Assembly (NCBI GenBank): GCA_036872755.1
Contig: JAVHNS010000013.1
Span: 558,001 to 622,000, forward strand
DNA from: Orbilia blumenaviensis
Taxonomy: Eukaryota > Ascomycota > Orbiliomycetes > Orbiliales > Orbiliaceae
Reading direction: 5' to 3'
Length of the DNA stretch: 64,000 bases
In this document: positions 1 to 11,381 of the stretch, piece by piece
How positions within the stretch are numbered: the stretch's first letter is position 1
Layout of the letters: each line of letters begins with the position of its first letter
The notes under the pieces: model-generated
What the model saw: the letters and a program-made list of their open reading frames with translations, nothing else
What the model was told of the DNA's origin: nothing
Database searches by the model: none
Made by a program: the position numbers and the translations under genes

Positions 1-1157
1 GGCCGATTGAGCAATTGAGAGGGAGTTAATGCATTGCATTGCATTGATCCGATTGATGATATCAATGAATTGGGATACGAAACAAATACGAAGCTTCAGA
101 TTGAATATCGTGAATACGTAATATATCCGTCTCAGCCGCCACCGTTCCAAAAATGCATCGTCATCATCATCAGATAAAATCCTTCGTCGTCTTGATTGAT
201 ACAAGCCTATCCTCAATTGGAGGGCCTTAAGGTCAATCGACGGACCGGCGACTGTTATGTTATGTTATCGTTAGTGTACATACATACCTAGGTACTAGCA
301 GTGCAAGCCCGTAGTCAACTCCCAGAACTCTGGGACAATATTTCCATAACCATGGTGCCATCATGAATCGTCGATATAACTCTTGAAGAGCCTCACCTCA
401 AAACCCCAGTAAATAACCGGCCGGATCAATCCAGCCGTCCCCGGAACAACCCCCCCCAAAAGTAAACTTCATCCGGGCCCGATCCAGGAACATGCATGCA
501 TTAAGCCGCAACCTCCAAACTCATCGCACACAGAGCACATGTACAGGCACCAATAAAATGTAACCATATAACGTTAACATACCTCCAAAAGCGCACTCCT
601 GTATCATTGATTACTCCTTGCATATACGCAAATCAATTTAGAGCCTCACACAAAGCTAGGGTTAAGAGAAAGGGTGAGGGAAAAGCCCCAACGGTAGAGC
701 ACTGGTGACGTTACGCAAATTTGAATCTACTGCTGCGGATATACCTTGAATCTCATGTACAATCTTCAAATTCTTCCAATCCAATTAGTATGGTATGATA
801 TCAACATCTACAGTATACTACATTCTCACCCCCCCATGCATATATTCCCTCCATCAAATTTCGCCTTTCATAAACTCCCACCCCTGGAGGCTTTCAAAAA
901 TGTGGCGGCGGCGGCAATCTTGTATTAATAAGAATTGGGCAAGAAATAATAAAGGGGAAACATGCATCCAAAAGGCTATGTTATGAAACGAAAGAGAGGC
1001 AAACGAAGAAGAATAAGGATAACAAAGGGTCCCGAATGCCGCCTGTGAAAGCCCCCCTAAAGTAAAAGATAAAGGTAGAAGAATAAGAAGAAAAACAATC
1101 ACCAGCCTATCTCTCCAAATGATAGAGAGACATTCAAAACGAAAACAAAAAAGGGAA
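1..1157. other. 3' flank of VPS9, no gene seen
   Basis: This stretch lies downstream of the VPS9 stop codon. It contains short A-rich and AT-rich pieces and the ATTGC repeat near the left edge (about 29-47). Short open frames on both strands show no recognisable domain or splice-supported continuation. It is best read as the 3' UTR plus intergenic DNA. Confidence 0.6.
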
Positions 1158-3874
1158 TCAAGAATTCAACGCCAAACATGCATCGACCGCTAACCCGACT
1201 CTATATATCACTCCACATGCGTTAGCTTCTCCCCTTATCACTCACAATTCTGCTTCAGACACACATAAAATAGACAAGAAAGGCTTTATACAAACCTCGC
1301 AACATAGTAGAGATATAGCGCGTAGAAATCAAACAGAAAAATCTCACACAAACCAAAGCTTAACAGGATTCAACGAGTTTACTAACCTCCCTTCCTTTAA
1401 CCGCACCACGTCATCTATGATGTCCTTATCCAGATCCGGAAACATGGCAGAAAGTATCCTATCCAAACCTTCGTTAGACTACCCTATACATATATATGGA
1501 TATTTTGTAGCATACTCACCCGACCACGTTCTCATGTTCTGCCCTCTGTATCCTTATCGCCTCTGCTGTCTCTGCGCTCGCCTGTCGAGCAGCACTCTCC
1601 GCTGCTTCCAACGCCTCGGGTTGTAGGTATCTCGCACCGGGAAACCCGTTCAGCGGCGGTTGGCTCTGGTTCTGATTCTGCTGCTGCTGCTGTGCTTCGT
1701 CCTGACTATTCGGCCTCGGGCTCGTCCGCGGTGTATTGCCCGGTAACGGCGTGCTAACCGGTCCAGCATCCACCGTCGCAGGGAGTAACTGCCTCGTACT
1801 ATCCTGCTGATTCTGTTGGCTCGATGAATCGTCCCCAAATATCCTTCCAATTGTACTGAGTGGCTTCTGTATTGTCCTCAATAGCCCTGCCACCGCTGCC
1901 TTTTCCTCATCACCACTCCCAGAGTTCGCATTAACGTCTACACTCCGTCTCCTTTCCGCACTGAGCCTCTCCGGCGTATCTGCCATTGCTGCTGCCGACA
2001 TAGATACGCTTCTTCCACCCTGTGGTGGCGGCCCGAGTCCTCCTTCAGCGCTCACGCTGCCCCTAGGCGTGCTTCCTACGACGGGGCTAACCGGTTCCTT
2101 CACCTCTGCGATCTTCCTCACTGCCTCCTCCACATTCCTCTCAAACTCCTCGTCGTTGATGGTCAAACTGCTCCTGTCCAGACCCTCGATAAACTGTATT
2201 GCTCCTGAAAGTGACGATAGGTAGTACCCTGCTTCTCCACCGAGTTTGTCCGGATTGCGGAAGCGGAGGATGTATTGAATATTACTGACGAGGTGTTCTG
2301 GGTTGGCACGGAGGACGACGTAAATGAGCAGTGGAACAAAGTCGTCCGCTGATTGAGTCGAGTTTGCGTGCCGTAACAGCCCTGTATGTACAATTGGAAA
2401 TTAGTATACGGTGCTGTATCCATGGAGAAATATTTACTTAGCCATGCATACCAAATATGACTTTGCAGCAATTCAGCACGCATATGACTTTGTCTCTCGG
2501 TGCCCTGTAATTATTGATCTTGAGTAGCTCCTGCACTGCCAGACTCAAAAACTTGCGCCCACTCTCCCCCACAGGTTTGATATCGAGGTGCTCCTCTCGA
2601 ACCCATCCATATATCGCCACCTTCTGTGCCAAGATCTCATCCCTCTCCACATCCTCCTGGTGCTGCCCTCTCCTCCCTGGCATATTCGGATTCACCCGTC
2701 GTTTTCCCCGTTTATCCAACGGTGAAGGTGGAGGTGCTATTGCCGGCGAAAAGGTTTGGGTGTATAACCTATTCATGACGAGCTTTTCCATCCCTTCCTT
2801 TGCATTATCAAATTCCAAATCCGACACCTCTCGCCAGACATCGCAGAGGGCCATTTTATTGTGGATGAAATCAAGAAAGTCGGATATGATTTTCACTTGC
2901 TCGTGGACAACCCATTGTCGTTTTCCGAATTCGTTAAGGAAGGAACGTAAGAACCGGGCAACCGGGTCGGCAGTACGATGACGGAGTTGTTCGAGAAAAC
3001 GGTGGAAGTCGAAGGGCTGTGGAGGTTCTGGGTCCGGTGCTGGTGGTGGAGGAGCAGGCTCGACCGGGGAGTGTGGGTCCAGGGTCGTCGAGAAGCGACG
3101 ATTTAGCTGTGGCTGGAGCTGTGGGGGAGGACGCGCGCTTCCGGTAGGAGAGGCTAACGGAGAAGCTGCAGGTCTGAGGTTCTCGAGACTTGATGTCCGT
3201 GGTGGAATGTGCGAGACAGGTGACTTTTCTGATAGAGAAGAAACTGAAGGTTCGGTGTCGTTGGTAGGTGGGTTTGGATCTTCAGAGTCGGACTGTGGGG
3301 GTAGCTTCGGGGAGAACTGTGACATTATACTTCTTATCTCTCCCTTGGTATCCTGCCCTTCCTCTTCCTCACCATCCAGTATCGACGAGCCGGACATGGA
3401 GCGACCATGAGATTTAGGGTATCCCGGGTGTAATTTTCCATTTTCCGGGCGAGGTAGAGCTGGTAGGGCAGTAGATTTGGACTTAGCTGTCTCTGCTTTG
3501 GACAGAACGTCTTCCGGGGTAGGCAAGGGCTTGTCCTTGGGTGGAGGAGCTGGAGCCGGTGGAGAACTCGGCAGAGTCTGAGATAAGGACTGTTGCAGCG
3601 GTTTTGTAGGCGATTTGGGAGATAGTTCGAGTTTGGAGAGTGACGTTGAGATATTTGACTCGGCGGGGTCAATAGTAGCGGGGGCAGCAGGTTTGGTATC
3701 ATCCAATGACGTTGAACCAGATACTACTGATAACGGAGGCAGAGAAGACGATGCAGCACCAGCAGTCGGCATTGTAGCAGGGTTTGTCGAAGATTCCTCC
3801 CATTCTTTGGCATCGGTTATAGGAGCCGTGGTGAGGTCGTCGGCGAGAGACAGAGGTTCTGGGGTGTCCTGCAT
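1158..3874 (-). CDS. VPS9-type Rab5 guanine nucleotide exchange factor with C-terminal CUE domain
   Basis: Exons in transcription order are 3874-2452, 2381-1520, 1458-1387 and 1200-1158, giving 799 aa. Vps9 activates Rab5/Vps21 GTPases on endosomes and its CUE domain binds ubiquitin, which links the two in vacuolar sorting. The first 290 or so residues are Pro/Ser-rich and look disordered. A helical bundle starts near DFHRFLEQLRHRT, followed by the catalytic VPS9 domain (about residues 390-535) with ADDFVPLLIYVVLRANPEHL and SNIQYILRFRNP. The first intron (2451-2382) splits that domain and joins VIFG to LLRHAN. The open frame seems to end at 1516, but that stop lies inside a strong GTGAGT donor. 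Splicing onward restores a CUE domain with MFPDLDKDIIDDVV and VGLAVDACLAL over the last 45 residues. The intron ending at 1459 has a CTAAC branch point. The start is the first ATG of the long frame. Family identity is secure; the two short 3' exons rest on splice signals and CUE similarity. Confidence 0.93.
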
Positions 3875-4074
3875 GGTGGACCGGGTCCAGGTCCTGCTAC
3901 GACGACGTAGCTAAGGACTAATGCTATAGGCTGTATACTATATAAACCAACCGATAACGATACAGCAGCTGCTTGGATCGCTAGGAAAAAAAGAAAAAAG
4001 AAAAAACCACCGTGAAAACGAGGGAGGATGCAGGGCTGATAATAACGACGACGATGACGAAGGGAGATGATGTT

Positions 4075-4106
4075 GGATGGTGGTGGTGGTGGTGATGGGT
4101 GATGGT
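4075..4106. repeat. GGT/GAT triplet microsatellite
   Basis: Imperfect GGT tandem repeat with GAT interruptions in the upstream region of VPS9. It is a simple-sequence tract with no coding frame assigned. Confidence 0.7.
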
Positions 4107-4396
4107 TTCAGACAGAGAGAAGGAGAAGTTCAAGATAAGTCGAGTCAAGTTGCTTAGGTAGCTCAGAAGAGGGTTTTGGTTGAGTCCAACCGAGCGAGCT
4201 TGCCATTCACATCTTCAACCCGCACGAATACACACACACACACAACTTCCCCCCCAAAAGCTATGAAAAAACCCTTCCAACTCCAAACTGTCGATACTAA
4301 AAAATAGGGTCAAAATGCTTAAGAGGTTCCCCTGAGCGGCGATGTCATGTTTTAATAGTATTTTTCGAAGCAGGTTTGTTTGTTTTCAGGAGATGT

Positions 4397-4466
4397 TAAT
4401 GTAATGTAATGCAATCTGGTGTGGTGTAATGTAATGTAATGGGGTGGAGTGGAGTGGAGTTGAGTG
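4397..4466. repeat. TAATG and GGAGT pentanucleotide repeats
   Basis: Two adjoining pentanucleotide arrays. The first is TAATG units, interrupted by GCAATCTGGTG and then resumed. It changes at about 4441 into GGAGT units. Similar ATTGC units occur at the left edge of the window (about 29-47). Confidence 0.7.
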
Positions 4467-4633
4467 GCGGCCGTTGAGTGGACCCGCCTAGCTGCAGCAG
4501 CTGCCCAGGCCAGACCGGACTGCAGACGACGTGCCAGGGTTAGTAAAATAAAATAAAAAGAATCAACGAGTCAGTTGACTGTTTTCTCTCTTAATAGTTG
4601 GGTATCGGAGCACATATATATATACCCGATAAG

Positions 4634-4674
4634 TAAATAAGCTGTAAGCAAGTAAGTAAGTGAGTAAGTACTTG
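4634..4674. repeat. AAGT tetranucleotide repeat
   Basis: Degenerate AAGT/GAGT repeat between VPS9 and NOP4. Simple sequence only. Confidence 0.55.
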
Positions 4675-6556
4675 GTCAGGCAAGTATTTATCCGGAGAGT
4701 AGTGTGCGAAGCGGGAGGTATCTGTATGATTTATAGTGGACGAGAGAAGGGACTACGTCGTCATATACGTGGACACTCCCCCCGGCAAGCGGCCGCTTTA
4801 TAGGTATCTATTAGATATCAGATATCTGCCCGCTGCACGAGACCACCCGCTGCCGTTCCGCTACTGCAGATAGGTAGGTACATACCCAATTCTTGTTTGT
4901 ACCCTGTTGGACCTTAAATTGTAGATTAAAGCAAGTAGATACTTCTAAACACGGCTTCGGGAGCTATTTTAATAGCCAGACGGGGTTGTATATCCAAGCT
5001 AAGGCCTTAATGACTGCTCCGACCCGCCAAATAAGGGTACACCCGCTCGAACCCAACAAAAACAACAACTGGTAGGTAACCTATCTGTTGGCATGCATTG
5101 CATCGGTACTCCCTAGCTAACTAGCTAGCTGGCGAGACCCTGCTGTTAATATTAATCCGAATACTTTCATATGAAAAAGATGCTAATATAAGAATCAAAT
5201 CCATTCCCTCGGTTTATTCCCATTTCGCGAATCCGACTATGCTGGTTCCCGTCTTGGCGGAAAGAGTGTCGTAATTTCTGTCGGGGACTCGAGCGACACT
5301 GCAGCGACAATGCTGAGGATACAACGTAGATTTGCCGGATTAAAATCTTATATTATCGTATTATGCGCCTTACATGTGGGTAGCCTTTTCGATTGCTAAT
5401 ATCAACCATTGGCCAACCAAAACGACAAGCTTACCCTTGACCTAGATTGTCATTTTTGAAGTATATCTGAATAACGTGTGGCGTGCATATGGATATATAA
5501 TTTTGACTGCTTTCGGTTCATCAAATATGACACTATGGTGTAGTAGTAGTAGTGATCTCCTTATAGGTACCCATTTACCTATCTATCCTACTAGTTCTTA
5601 AGTTGCCTAGCTTTGTGCATCCGAAAGACGTTAGCTACGACGCTGTGCATAAGTTTGGGATAACCAATAATAATATACATATCATATGAAATTATAACGT
5701 ATGCCACTGAAACTGTCGTCATCGCTTTCAGGCCGCCCGCGCAGGCTTACTGCCAGAATCAATCCAAAATAACCACCAGTTGTCAATACCTAATCCCTGA
5801 CTAGAGATAGTCTGAGACTAGATATATATGCCTGCATATTCTATAGGATCTCTCAAACATCTGCTGGCAAATCTTCGACCTACTCAGTGGTGTCTGGGTT
5901 CGCTGGATGCCACATGTACGCATGCTGGGTCGTTCCGCTATTACATATGCATATCACAATTCATAAGCAGTACTATCATTTTTGTGGCATTTATAGCCAT
6001 CGGTATCATTAGCGTGTCCTCGAGAAACGACCTTTGTATACGTCCTGGTATTAGTCGTACGTCTGAATCATTGGTATATGCAAACGACCGCTCACTGCTA
6101 TCTAGGTACCTGGATACTTACTGATTTTTTCTGGCGGGAATCACTTATTACTTAATAGGATTCATAGTATTGGGCAAAGGACCTTAAAGAAAAAGAGCTG
6201 CACTTTGGGCAATTGTAGGCTATAGGGCGTAAATTGGATGACATTGTAGTAATATAGCAAACAAGCAGAGGGGCGCCTAGAGCTCATATACCTCCCTCTT
6301 TTCTTCCTACTTTTTTTGCTTTCTTTTGTATATTTTCTCATTCTTTATTTTATTTTATATTCATCTATACTCCTCTTCTTTGCTTCTGTTATCGAATTCC
6401 AGTTGTCTCTCAACTAATGTCTCGCCAGTCCTTCGTAATGATTGGGTGCGGTGCGGTTAAAGTTAGCGGTTGCATTTGGGCCAAAAGAAAAAAAAAAGAA
6501 GTGGGTCCGTCGCAAACGAAGGAACAGAACAGCGCTTTGGAACATTCTCTCGCTTA

Positions 6557-6568
6557 GAAAAATTTCAA
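6557..6568 (+). promoter_or_regulatory. RRPE-like element upstream of NOP4
   Basis: GAAAAATTTC lies about 120 bp before the NOP4 ATG. It resembles the ribosomal RNA processing element (AAAAWTTT) known from fungal ribosome-biogenesis promoters. The motif is short and A/T-rich, so chance is possible; its position before a ribosome-assembly gene is the only support. Confidence 0.3.
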
Positions 6569-6683
6569 ATTCTTCCCTTCGCAAAGAGAACCTTCAACCT
6601 CACTACACACCAATACTAATACCAATACTATACTGCACCGTACCATACCGTACCATAGAAATACCTAGGTATATTAAAAAAAG

Positions 6684-8945
6684 ATGGGACCGCCTCCCAA
6701 AAAACAAAAAGTCGTCCACTCGGATGCCGCGCCAGACGTCAGCGAAAAGCAATCCTCCTCAAAACCCGCTTCAGACGCCGATATCTCCGGCCAAAGAACC
6801 GTCTTCGTGCGCTCCCTCAACTACTCCACAACTACAGACTCCCTCTCCGCCCACTTCTCATATATCGCTCCCTTAAAACACGCCACCGTCGTCATCGACC
6901 CGGCTACAAAGTCATCCAGAGGCTTTGGTTTCGTAACATTTACGGATCCAGCTGATGCTGTTAAAGCGGTTGCAGAGTTTCACGGCAAGGTCTTCGAGGG
7001 AAGGCATATAAAAGTAGAAATCGCACAGGCGAGACATAGAGATGGCGATAAACCAGCTCCCCCATTATCATCCTCCGCAAACACTGGAGCTGGCGGAGCT
7101 GCTACCAACTCCTCAACCACTATCACAACGGGAAGACCACCAAAGGATGCAGACATCAAAAAGCGAAACCCACGTTTGATTATTAGAAACTTACCGTGGT
7201 CTGTGAAAAAACCAGAGCAACTAACACCCTACTTCACGAAGTTTGGAAAAGTAAAGGAGGTTATTATTCCTCGTAAGGATGGGAGCAAATTCGGTCCAAT
7301 GGCTGGGTTTGCCTTTGTCACGCTTAGGAAGGAGGAAAGTGCACGGAAGGCCATTGAAGCTATCAATGGCACCGAAATTGAAGGAAGGACTGTCGCCGTC
7401 GATTGGGCTATTGAAAAGAACGAGTGGAAGCAAAAAGCCGCCGATGAAGACGACGATGAAGACGACGATGAAGACGACGACGACGAAGGAGAAGAAGAGG
7501 AAGGCGCCGAAGAAAAAGCAGACCCAATGGACATCGACGAGGAACTCAACCAAGCCGCCAACGACTCCGACTCTGATGATTCAGACTCCGGCTCAGACGA
7601 CGACATGAAAGACCTAGAAGACCTAGAAGAAGGCGACTCCGACTCCGAAGAAGGACCAGCCCAAACCCACACCTCCAACGACACCGTCGTCTTCATCCGC
7701 AACCTCCCCTTCACAACTGACGACGACGGCCTCTTCGAACACTTCAAAGAAAACTTCGGTCCGGTCCGTTATGCCCGTGTGGTCTTAGAACACGACACCG
7801 GCCGCCCCCGCGGCACCGCCTTCGTCTGCTTCTACAACGAGGAAGACTTTGAAAAATGCGTCGCCGAGGCTCCAAAGAACACAGTTCAAAACATCCCATC
7901 CTCTGGAAAGGGTGGTGCGAAAGCTTCAGTCTTACAGTCCGAATCTCTTGACCCAACGGGGAAATATACCCTCGACGGCCGAGTTCTCTCGATATCCAAA
8001 GCTGTATCTAAAGAGGAAGCAGGACGCCTGACCACCATCGGTACCGAGAAGCGTGAGAAAGTGAAAGCAGAACGAAGACGACTATACCTCCTAAACGAAG
8101 GACAAATCACACAAGCCAACCCGCTATACTCAAAACTCTCCCCAGCGGACATAAAAATGCGAGAGGAGAGCTACAAGCAGCGAAAGGGTTTCTTGGAGAA
8201 GAACACTAGTCTACATTTGAGTTTGGTCAGATTAAGTGTCAGGAATATTCCCAGGAATATCGACGAAAAGGACCTCAAGATGATGGCTAGAAAGGCCCTA
8301 GTAGAGTTTGCAAAAGAGGCAAAGGACGGGAAGAGAGAGGGTATCAGCAAGGAAGAAGCTAGACGGGGTGGTCAAGAAGCTAAGGAAGAAGAGGCTCAGC
8401 GGAGAGCTAAGGGTAAGGGTGTGGTCAAACAAGCCAAGATAGTTAGAGAAAAGAGCGGTGCCGGTAGGAGTATGGGATACGGCTTTATCGAGTACATCGG
8501 ACACAGATGGGCCTTGATGGGTCTTCGGTGGTTGAACGGACGAGAAGTCGCACATTTAACGGTGGATGAGAAGAAGAAGAAAGAAGGCGACGACGTTTTG
8601 GAAATTAGCAAGGAAGACAAGAAGAGACGACTCATCGTCGAGTTCGCACTAGAAAATGTCCAGGTCGTCCAGCGCAGGAAAGAGAAAGAGAAGTCCGCAA
8701 AGGGAAGGGCTCCCAGAACAAAAGAGGAACGGGAAGCAGAGGAAAAAGACAAAAAATTCGGGGGCAAGGGCGACAGGAAGCGGAAATGGTCAAAGGGCGG
8801 CGAGGAAGGGAGCGAAAAGAAGAAGAACGAGGATACTGAAGACAAGGAGGGGAAGGGCAATCCGGAGAAGTGGGATAAGCAGAAGAGGGCAGCCCAGATC
8901 ATAGCGAGGAAGAGGCAGAAGCGGCGCATGAGGAATAGCGCTTAG
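6684..8945 (+). CDS. Nop4/RBM28-type nucleolar RNA-binding protein
   Basis: Single-exon gene of 753 aa. Nop4 (RBM28 in animals) is a nucleolar protein needed for pre-rRNA processing and 60S subunit assembly. Four RRM domains are visible: RRM1 at about 38-115 (TVFVRSLNY as RNP2, GFGFVTF as RNP1), RRM2 at about 163-250 (LIIRNLPW, GFAFVTL, ending in the Nop4-like VDWAIEKNEW), RRM3 at about 333-435 (VVFIRNLPF, GTAFVCF), and RRM4 at about 512-655 (RLSVRNIPRN, GYGFIEY), which carries a charged insert. A strongly acidic Asp/Glu/Ser linker at about 252-328 separates RRM2 and RRM3. The tail is Lys/Arg-rich, typical of nucleolar proteins. The ATG follows an AAAAAAAG context and an N-terminal PKKQK basic stretch suits nuclear import. 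The length fits the family (about 680-760 aa). ERB1 and RPS30 are other ribosome genes in this window but are not adjacent. Confidence 0.95.
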   Translation: MGPPPKKQKVVHSDAAPDVSEKQSSSKPASDADISGQRTVFVRSLNYSTTTDSLSAHFSYIAPLKHATVVIDPATKSSRGFGFVTFTDPADAVKAVAEFHGKVFEGRHIKVEIAQARHRDGDKPAPPLSSSANTGAGGAATNSSTTITTGRPPKDADIKKRNPRLIIRNLPWSVKKPEQLTPYFTKFGKVKEVIIPRKDGSKFGPMAGFAFVTLRKEESARKAIEAINGTEIEGRTVAVDWAIEKNEWKQKAADEDDDEDDDEDDDDEGEEEEGAEEKADPMDIDEELNQAANDSDSDDSDSGSDDDMKDLEDLEEGDSDSEEGPAQTHTSNDTVVFIRNLPFTTDDDGLFEHFKENFGPVRYARVVLEHDTGRPRGTAFVCFYNEEDFEKCVAEAPKNTVQNIPSSGKGGAKASVLQSESLDPTGKYTLDGRVLSISKAVSKEEAGRLTTIGTEKREKVKAERRRLYLLNEGQITQANPLYSKLSPADIKMREESYKQRKGFLEKNTSLHLSLVRLSVRNIPRNIDEKDLKMMARKALVEFAKEAKDGKREGISKEEARRGGQEAKEEEAQRRAKGKGVVKQAKIVREKSGAGRSMGYGFIEYIGHRWALMGLRWLNGREVAHLTVDEKKKKEGDDVLEISKEDKKRRLIVEFALENVQVVQRRKEKEKSAKGRAPRTKEEREAEEKDKKFGGKGDRKRKWSKGGEEGSEKKKNEDTEDKEGKGNPEKWDKQKRAAQIIARKRQKRRMRNSA

Positions 8946-9627
8946 TTCTCCCTCGTCATGCATGTATTATTATATATTACTATAGCTCTATAGACCTATC
9001 ACTGTATAATATAGCTAGTATATGCGCCTTAATGCGCTAATGAGTAAAATAGCAAAAAGAAAAGTACCGATTGATTGCATTTATATCCCGTACAATTTCT
9101 GATATTAAAGTCGTATAATCGATCGGTAATACTTGCACTCTGCATTGAAGTATTGGCATTCAAGCTTGAGATGGAGGTAAAGTAGCGTATAATAACTCTC
9201 TGAGGGAAGGTGCTATGGAGTGGCTAGTGCACTGGGGTGGCTAATGTTGTGGCTGAAAGAGCGAAAGAACGCGCGCTGCCACAATCCAACATCGACAATC
9301 TCCACTACATATCATCAACCTCATCACTAGCTGCCTTCACCATCTGGGATCGCCGTCTGCGCTTCAGCAACCTACCGACACCTACCAGAGCTCTAGGAAA
9401 GGCTATCCACCGAATATACAGCCAATTGACCTCCTCTATTCACGCCCTACCCGAAAACTACAACCGACATCGAGAGCTCAGAAAACGCGACTGAAGCCTA
9501 CCAGCATCACCAGCATCTACCAGCATCAACTGCTAGATAATCCACAAAACCACCAACTAGCCGTCCTCCCAGGCTCAGCGGGGGACGCAGTACTAGCTCG
9601 ATCGTACCGCTACCTCCTATCTACACA
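8946..9627. other. Intergenic: NOP4 3' end and SNF5/SFH1 leader
   Basis: Tandemly arranged genes flank this region. The left half is AT-rich and holds the NOP4 3' end. The right half is C/A-rich leader DNA with a CCAGCATC repeat at about 9500-9531. An open frame at 9237-9494 overlaps the expected 5' leader but shows no domain and is not called a gene. Confidence 0.5.
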
Positions 9628-11381
9628 ATGTCTACTCCCGTCCCGCATCTGTCCCGCTCGAATTCCGCGGTCCGTGGGGCCTCGTCGACCCCGGCTCCCC
9701 AGACCAACGGCAATGGCGTACCTCCTCCCACTGCGCCCGCAGCCGGCGCACCTGAATCGTCAGCACTATACAAAATACAGCCACAAGCATACACAACGAA
9801 CTATGCTACGCGCATAAAAGGGTCGTTTCAGACTATGCTGGTTGTACCAGCCGTACAAGCGTCGACATCTACTCTCCCACCGAGATCTGCTCGAAGAGGA
9901 CAGGCGAATGTAAATTACGCAGAGAGAGAGGACGACGATGACGATTATGGTGGTGGGGAGTCGAGACGTGGAGCTGCTGCTACGCCTATTGTGCCGGAGG
10001 AGATCACTGAGCCTGTTACAGTTGCTGGGAAGTACCCACCAAAGCCCTTACCGTGGCGCAGGTACGTCCGCCCTTTTGCCCGCCCTTAACAACCCCTCCT
10101 TTCCCATTTACACCAGTTATCCATCTTTCCATGTTTATACCTACATATATCCTTTCTTGCAAGCAATCTCGTTTTCATTATAAACCATCTAACACAAGGA
10201 AACCCAACAGGACCCTCGAGCAAACAACAGGGGCAGCAGAGCTTCCAGAAGTTCTGATCCCAATTATATTTGAGAAGGACATCGACTCCACAAGAAAGAT
10301 CCGTGAACGCTTCACCTGGAACCTTTTCGAAGGCGATATCACACCAGAGCGGTTTGCTCGCCAACTATGTGCAGATCTCGAGCTTGACCCTCGCCTGATT
10401 GTGGACGATCTGGTCACTGCTATCCGCACTGCCTGTCAGGAATGGGCACCGATTGCTTGTCTGCCACTCCCCGAAAAATTTGTCGACCCGATCAGTGGCG
10501 ACGAGGGGTTCTATCTTGTCCCCATAAAACTCAATGTCCAATGCGGCGTTGACACCCTCACAGACCAGTTTATGTATAATCTCTTCGAAGAGCAGATCAC
10601 ACCTGAACACTGGGCATCTGTCTTTTGCAACGATATAGGCTACTCTGGCGAATTCCGAGGCGCTGTCACAACCGCCATTCGTGAGGAGCTCCTAAAGGCA
10701 AAGAAGGAAATGTTCTTCCCGTCTGGTACCCTTACCCATTACAACTGGAAGGCCGACGGTCACCCCCAATTCCCTGGTATACGCTACGATCCGGAGAACT
10801 ACGGAAGTCAGTGGTCGCCTAATATTGATAAGTTGACGCGGGATGAGGTTGAACGTAAGGAGATCGACCGAGAAAGAGAAACCCGCCGCTTAAGACGTGA
10901 AAACATCAAGTTGAACCCAGTCAATGCCGCGCAGGTGTGGCTATACGGAACGAATGGTATTCCGACCCCAGACATGCCTGCCACCCCGGGTGGTAGCATA
11001 ACCGACACATTTTCCCGAAGGAAACGCCAGCCGATGGTCAGAGACCGCGATGACTCTCCAATGCGGAAGGGCAGTATTGGAGGACAGGGCGGCTCGAGTA
11101 CACCAGCTCAATTGGCTTCCACGGCGGTTCCGCTTCCGGATACAATGATCATGCAGTGGAAGTGTAGCCATTGTAATATCAATGGGATGAATACCTGGGG
11201 TGTTAGGGACGGACCGACAGGGAAATACACACTGTGTGCTATATGCGGGTACCTCTATTATGAACAAAGAGTTTTGCCAGAGTGGCGACGAGCAATGTAC
11301 GAGAACGACCTTGGGGAGCCCGAGCTGGTTGTCGCAGGTGGAGGTGGAGGGTATGAGATGGGTGGGGTTCAGGTTGGTTAA
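9628..11381 (+). CDS. SNF5/SFH1-family (SMARCB1/INI1) chromatin-remodelling subunit
   Basis: Two exons, 9628-10061 and 10211-11381, give 534 aa; the 149-nt intron has a CTAAC branch point and AACAG acceptor. SNF5-family proteins are core subunits of SWI/SNF or RSC nucleosome remodellers. The N-terminus is Pro/Ser/Ala-rich with an acidic patch (EREDDDDDYGGG). The SNF5 domain has its two repeats: PEVLIPIIFEKDID with WNLFEGDITPERFARQLC (about 157-210), and FYLVPIKLNVQCGVDTLTDQF with NLFEEQITPEHWASVFC (about 245-290). A GATA-like C-X2-C-X20-C-X2-C finger follows near residue 462 (CSHCNINGMNTWGVRDGP to LCAIC). Fungi usually have two paralogues; the modest length leans toward Sfh1 (RSC), but I cannot separate the two from this copy alone. 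Translation continuing past 10061 would terminate within the intron, supporting the splice. Confidence 0.9.

Larger units (their letters stand above)
3875..6683. other. Divergent intergenic region between VPS9 and NOP4
   Basis: This 2.8-kb region separates two divergently transcribed genes and should hold both promoters. It carries several simple repeats (annotated separately), TATATA-rich stretches near 4615 and 5505, and pyrimidine-rich leader DNA at about 6296-6400 before NOP4. A 98-codon frame at 5828-6124 has a hydrophobic stretch but no family resemblance. No gene is supported. Confidence 0.55.

Noticed and set aside
5828..6124. 98-codon frame with a hydrophobic segment
   Set aside because: No signal of conservation, AT-rich, and located in the NOP4 promoter region.
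7229..7747. Antisense Ser-rich frame opposite NOP4
   Set aside because: It is the mirror of the acidic GAC/GAA-rich linker of NOP4; poly-Ser is the expected shadow.
9237..9494. 85-codon frame upstream of SNF5/SFH1
   Set aside because: It lies in the C/A-rich leader with a CCAGCATC repeat, shows no domain, and has no good splice link to the main frame.
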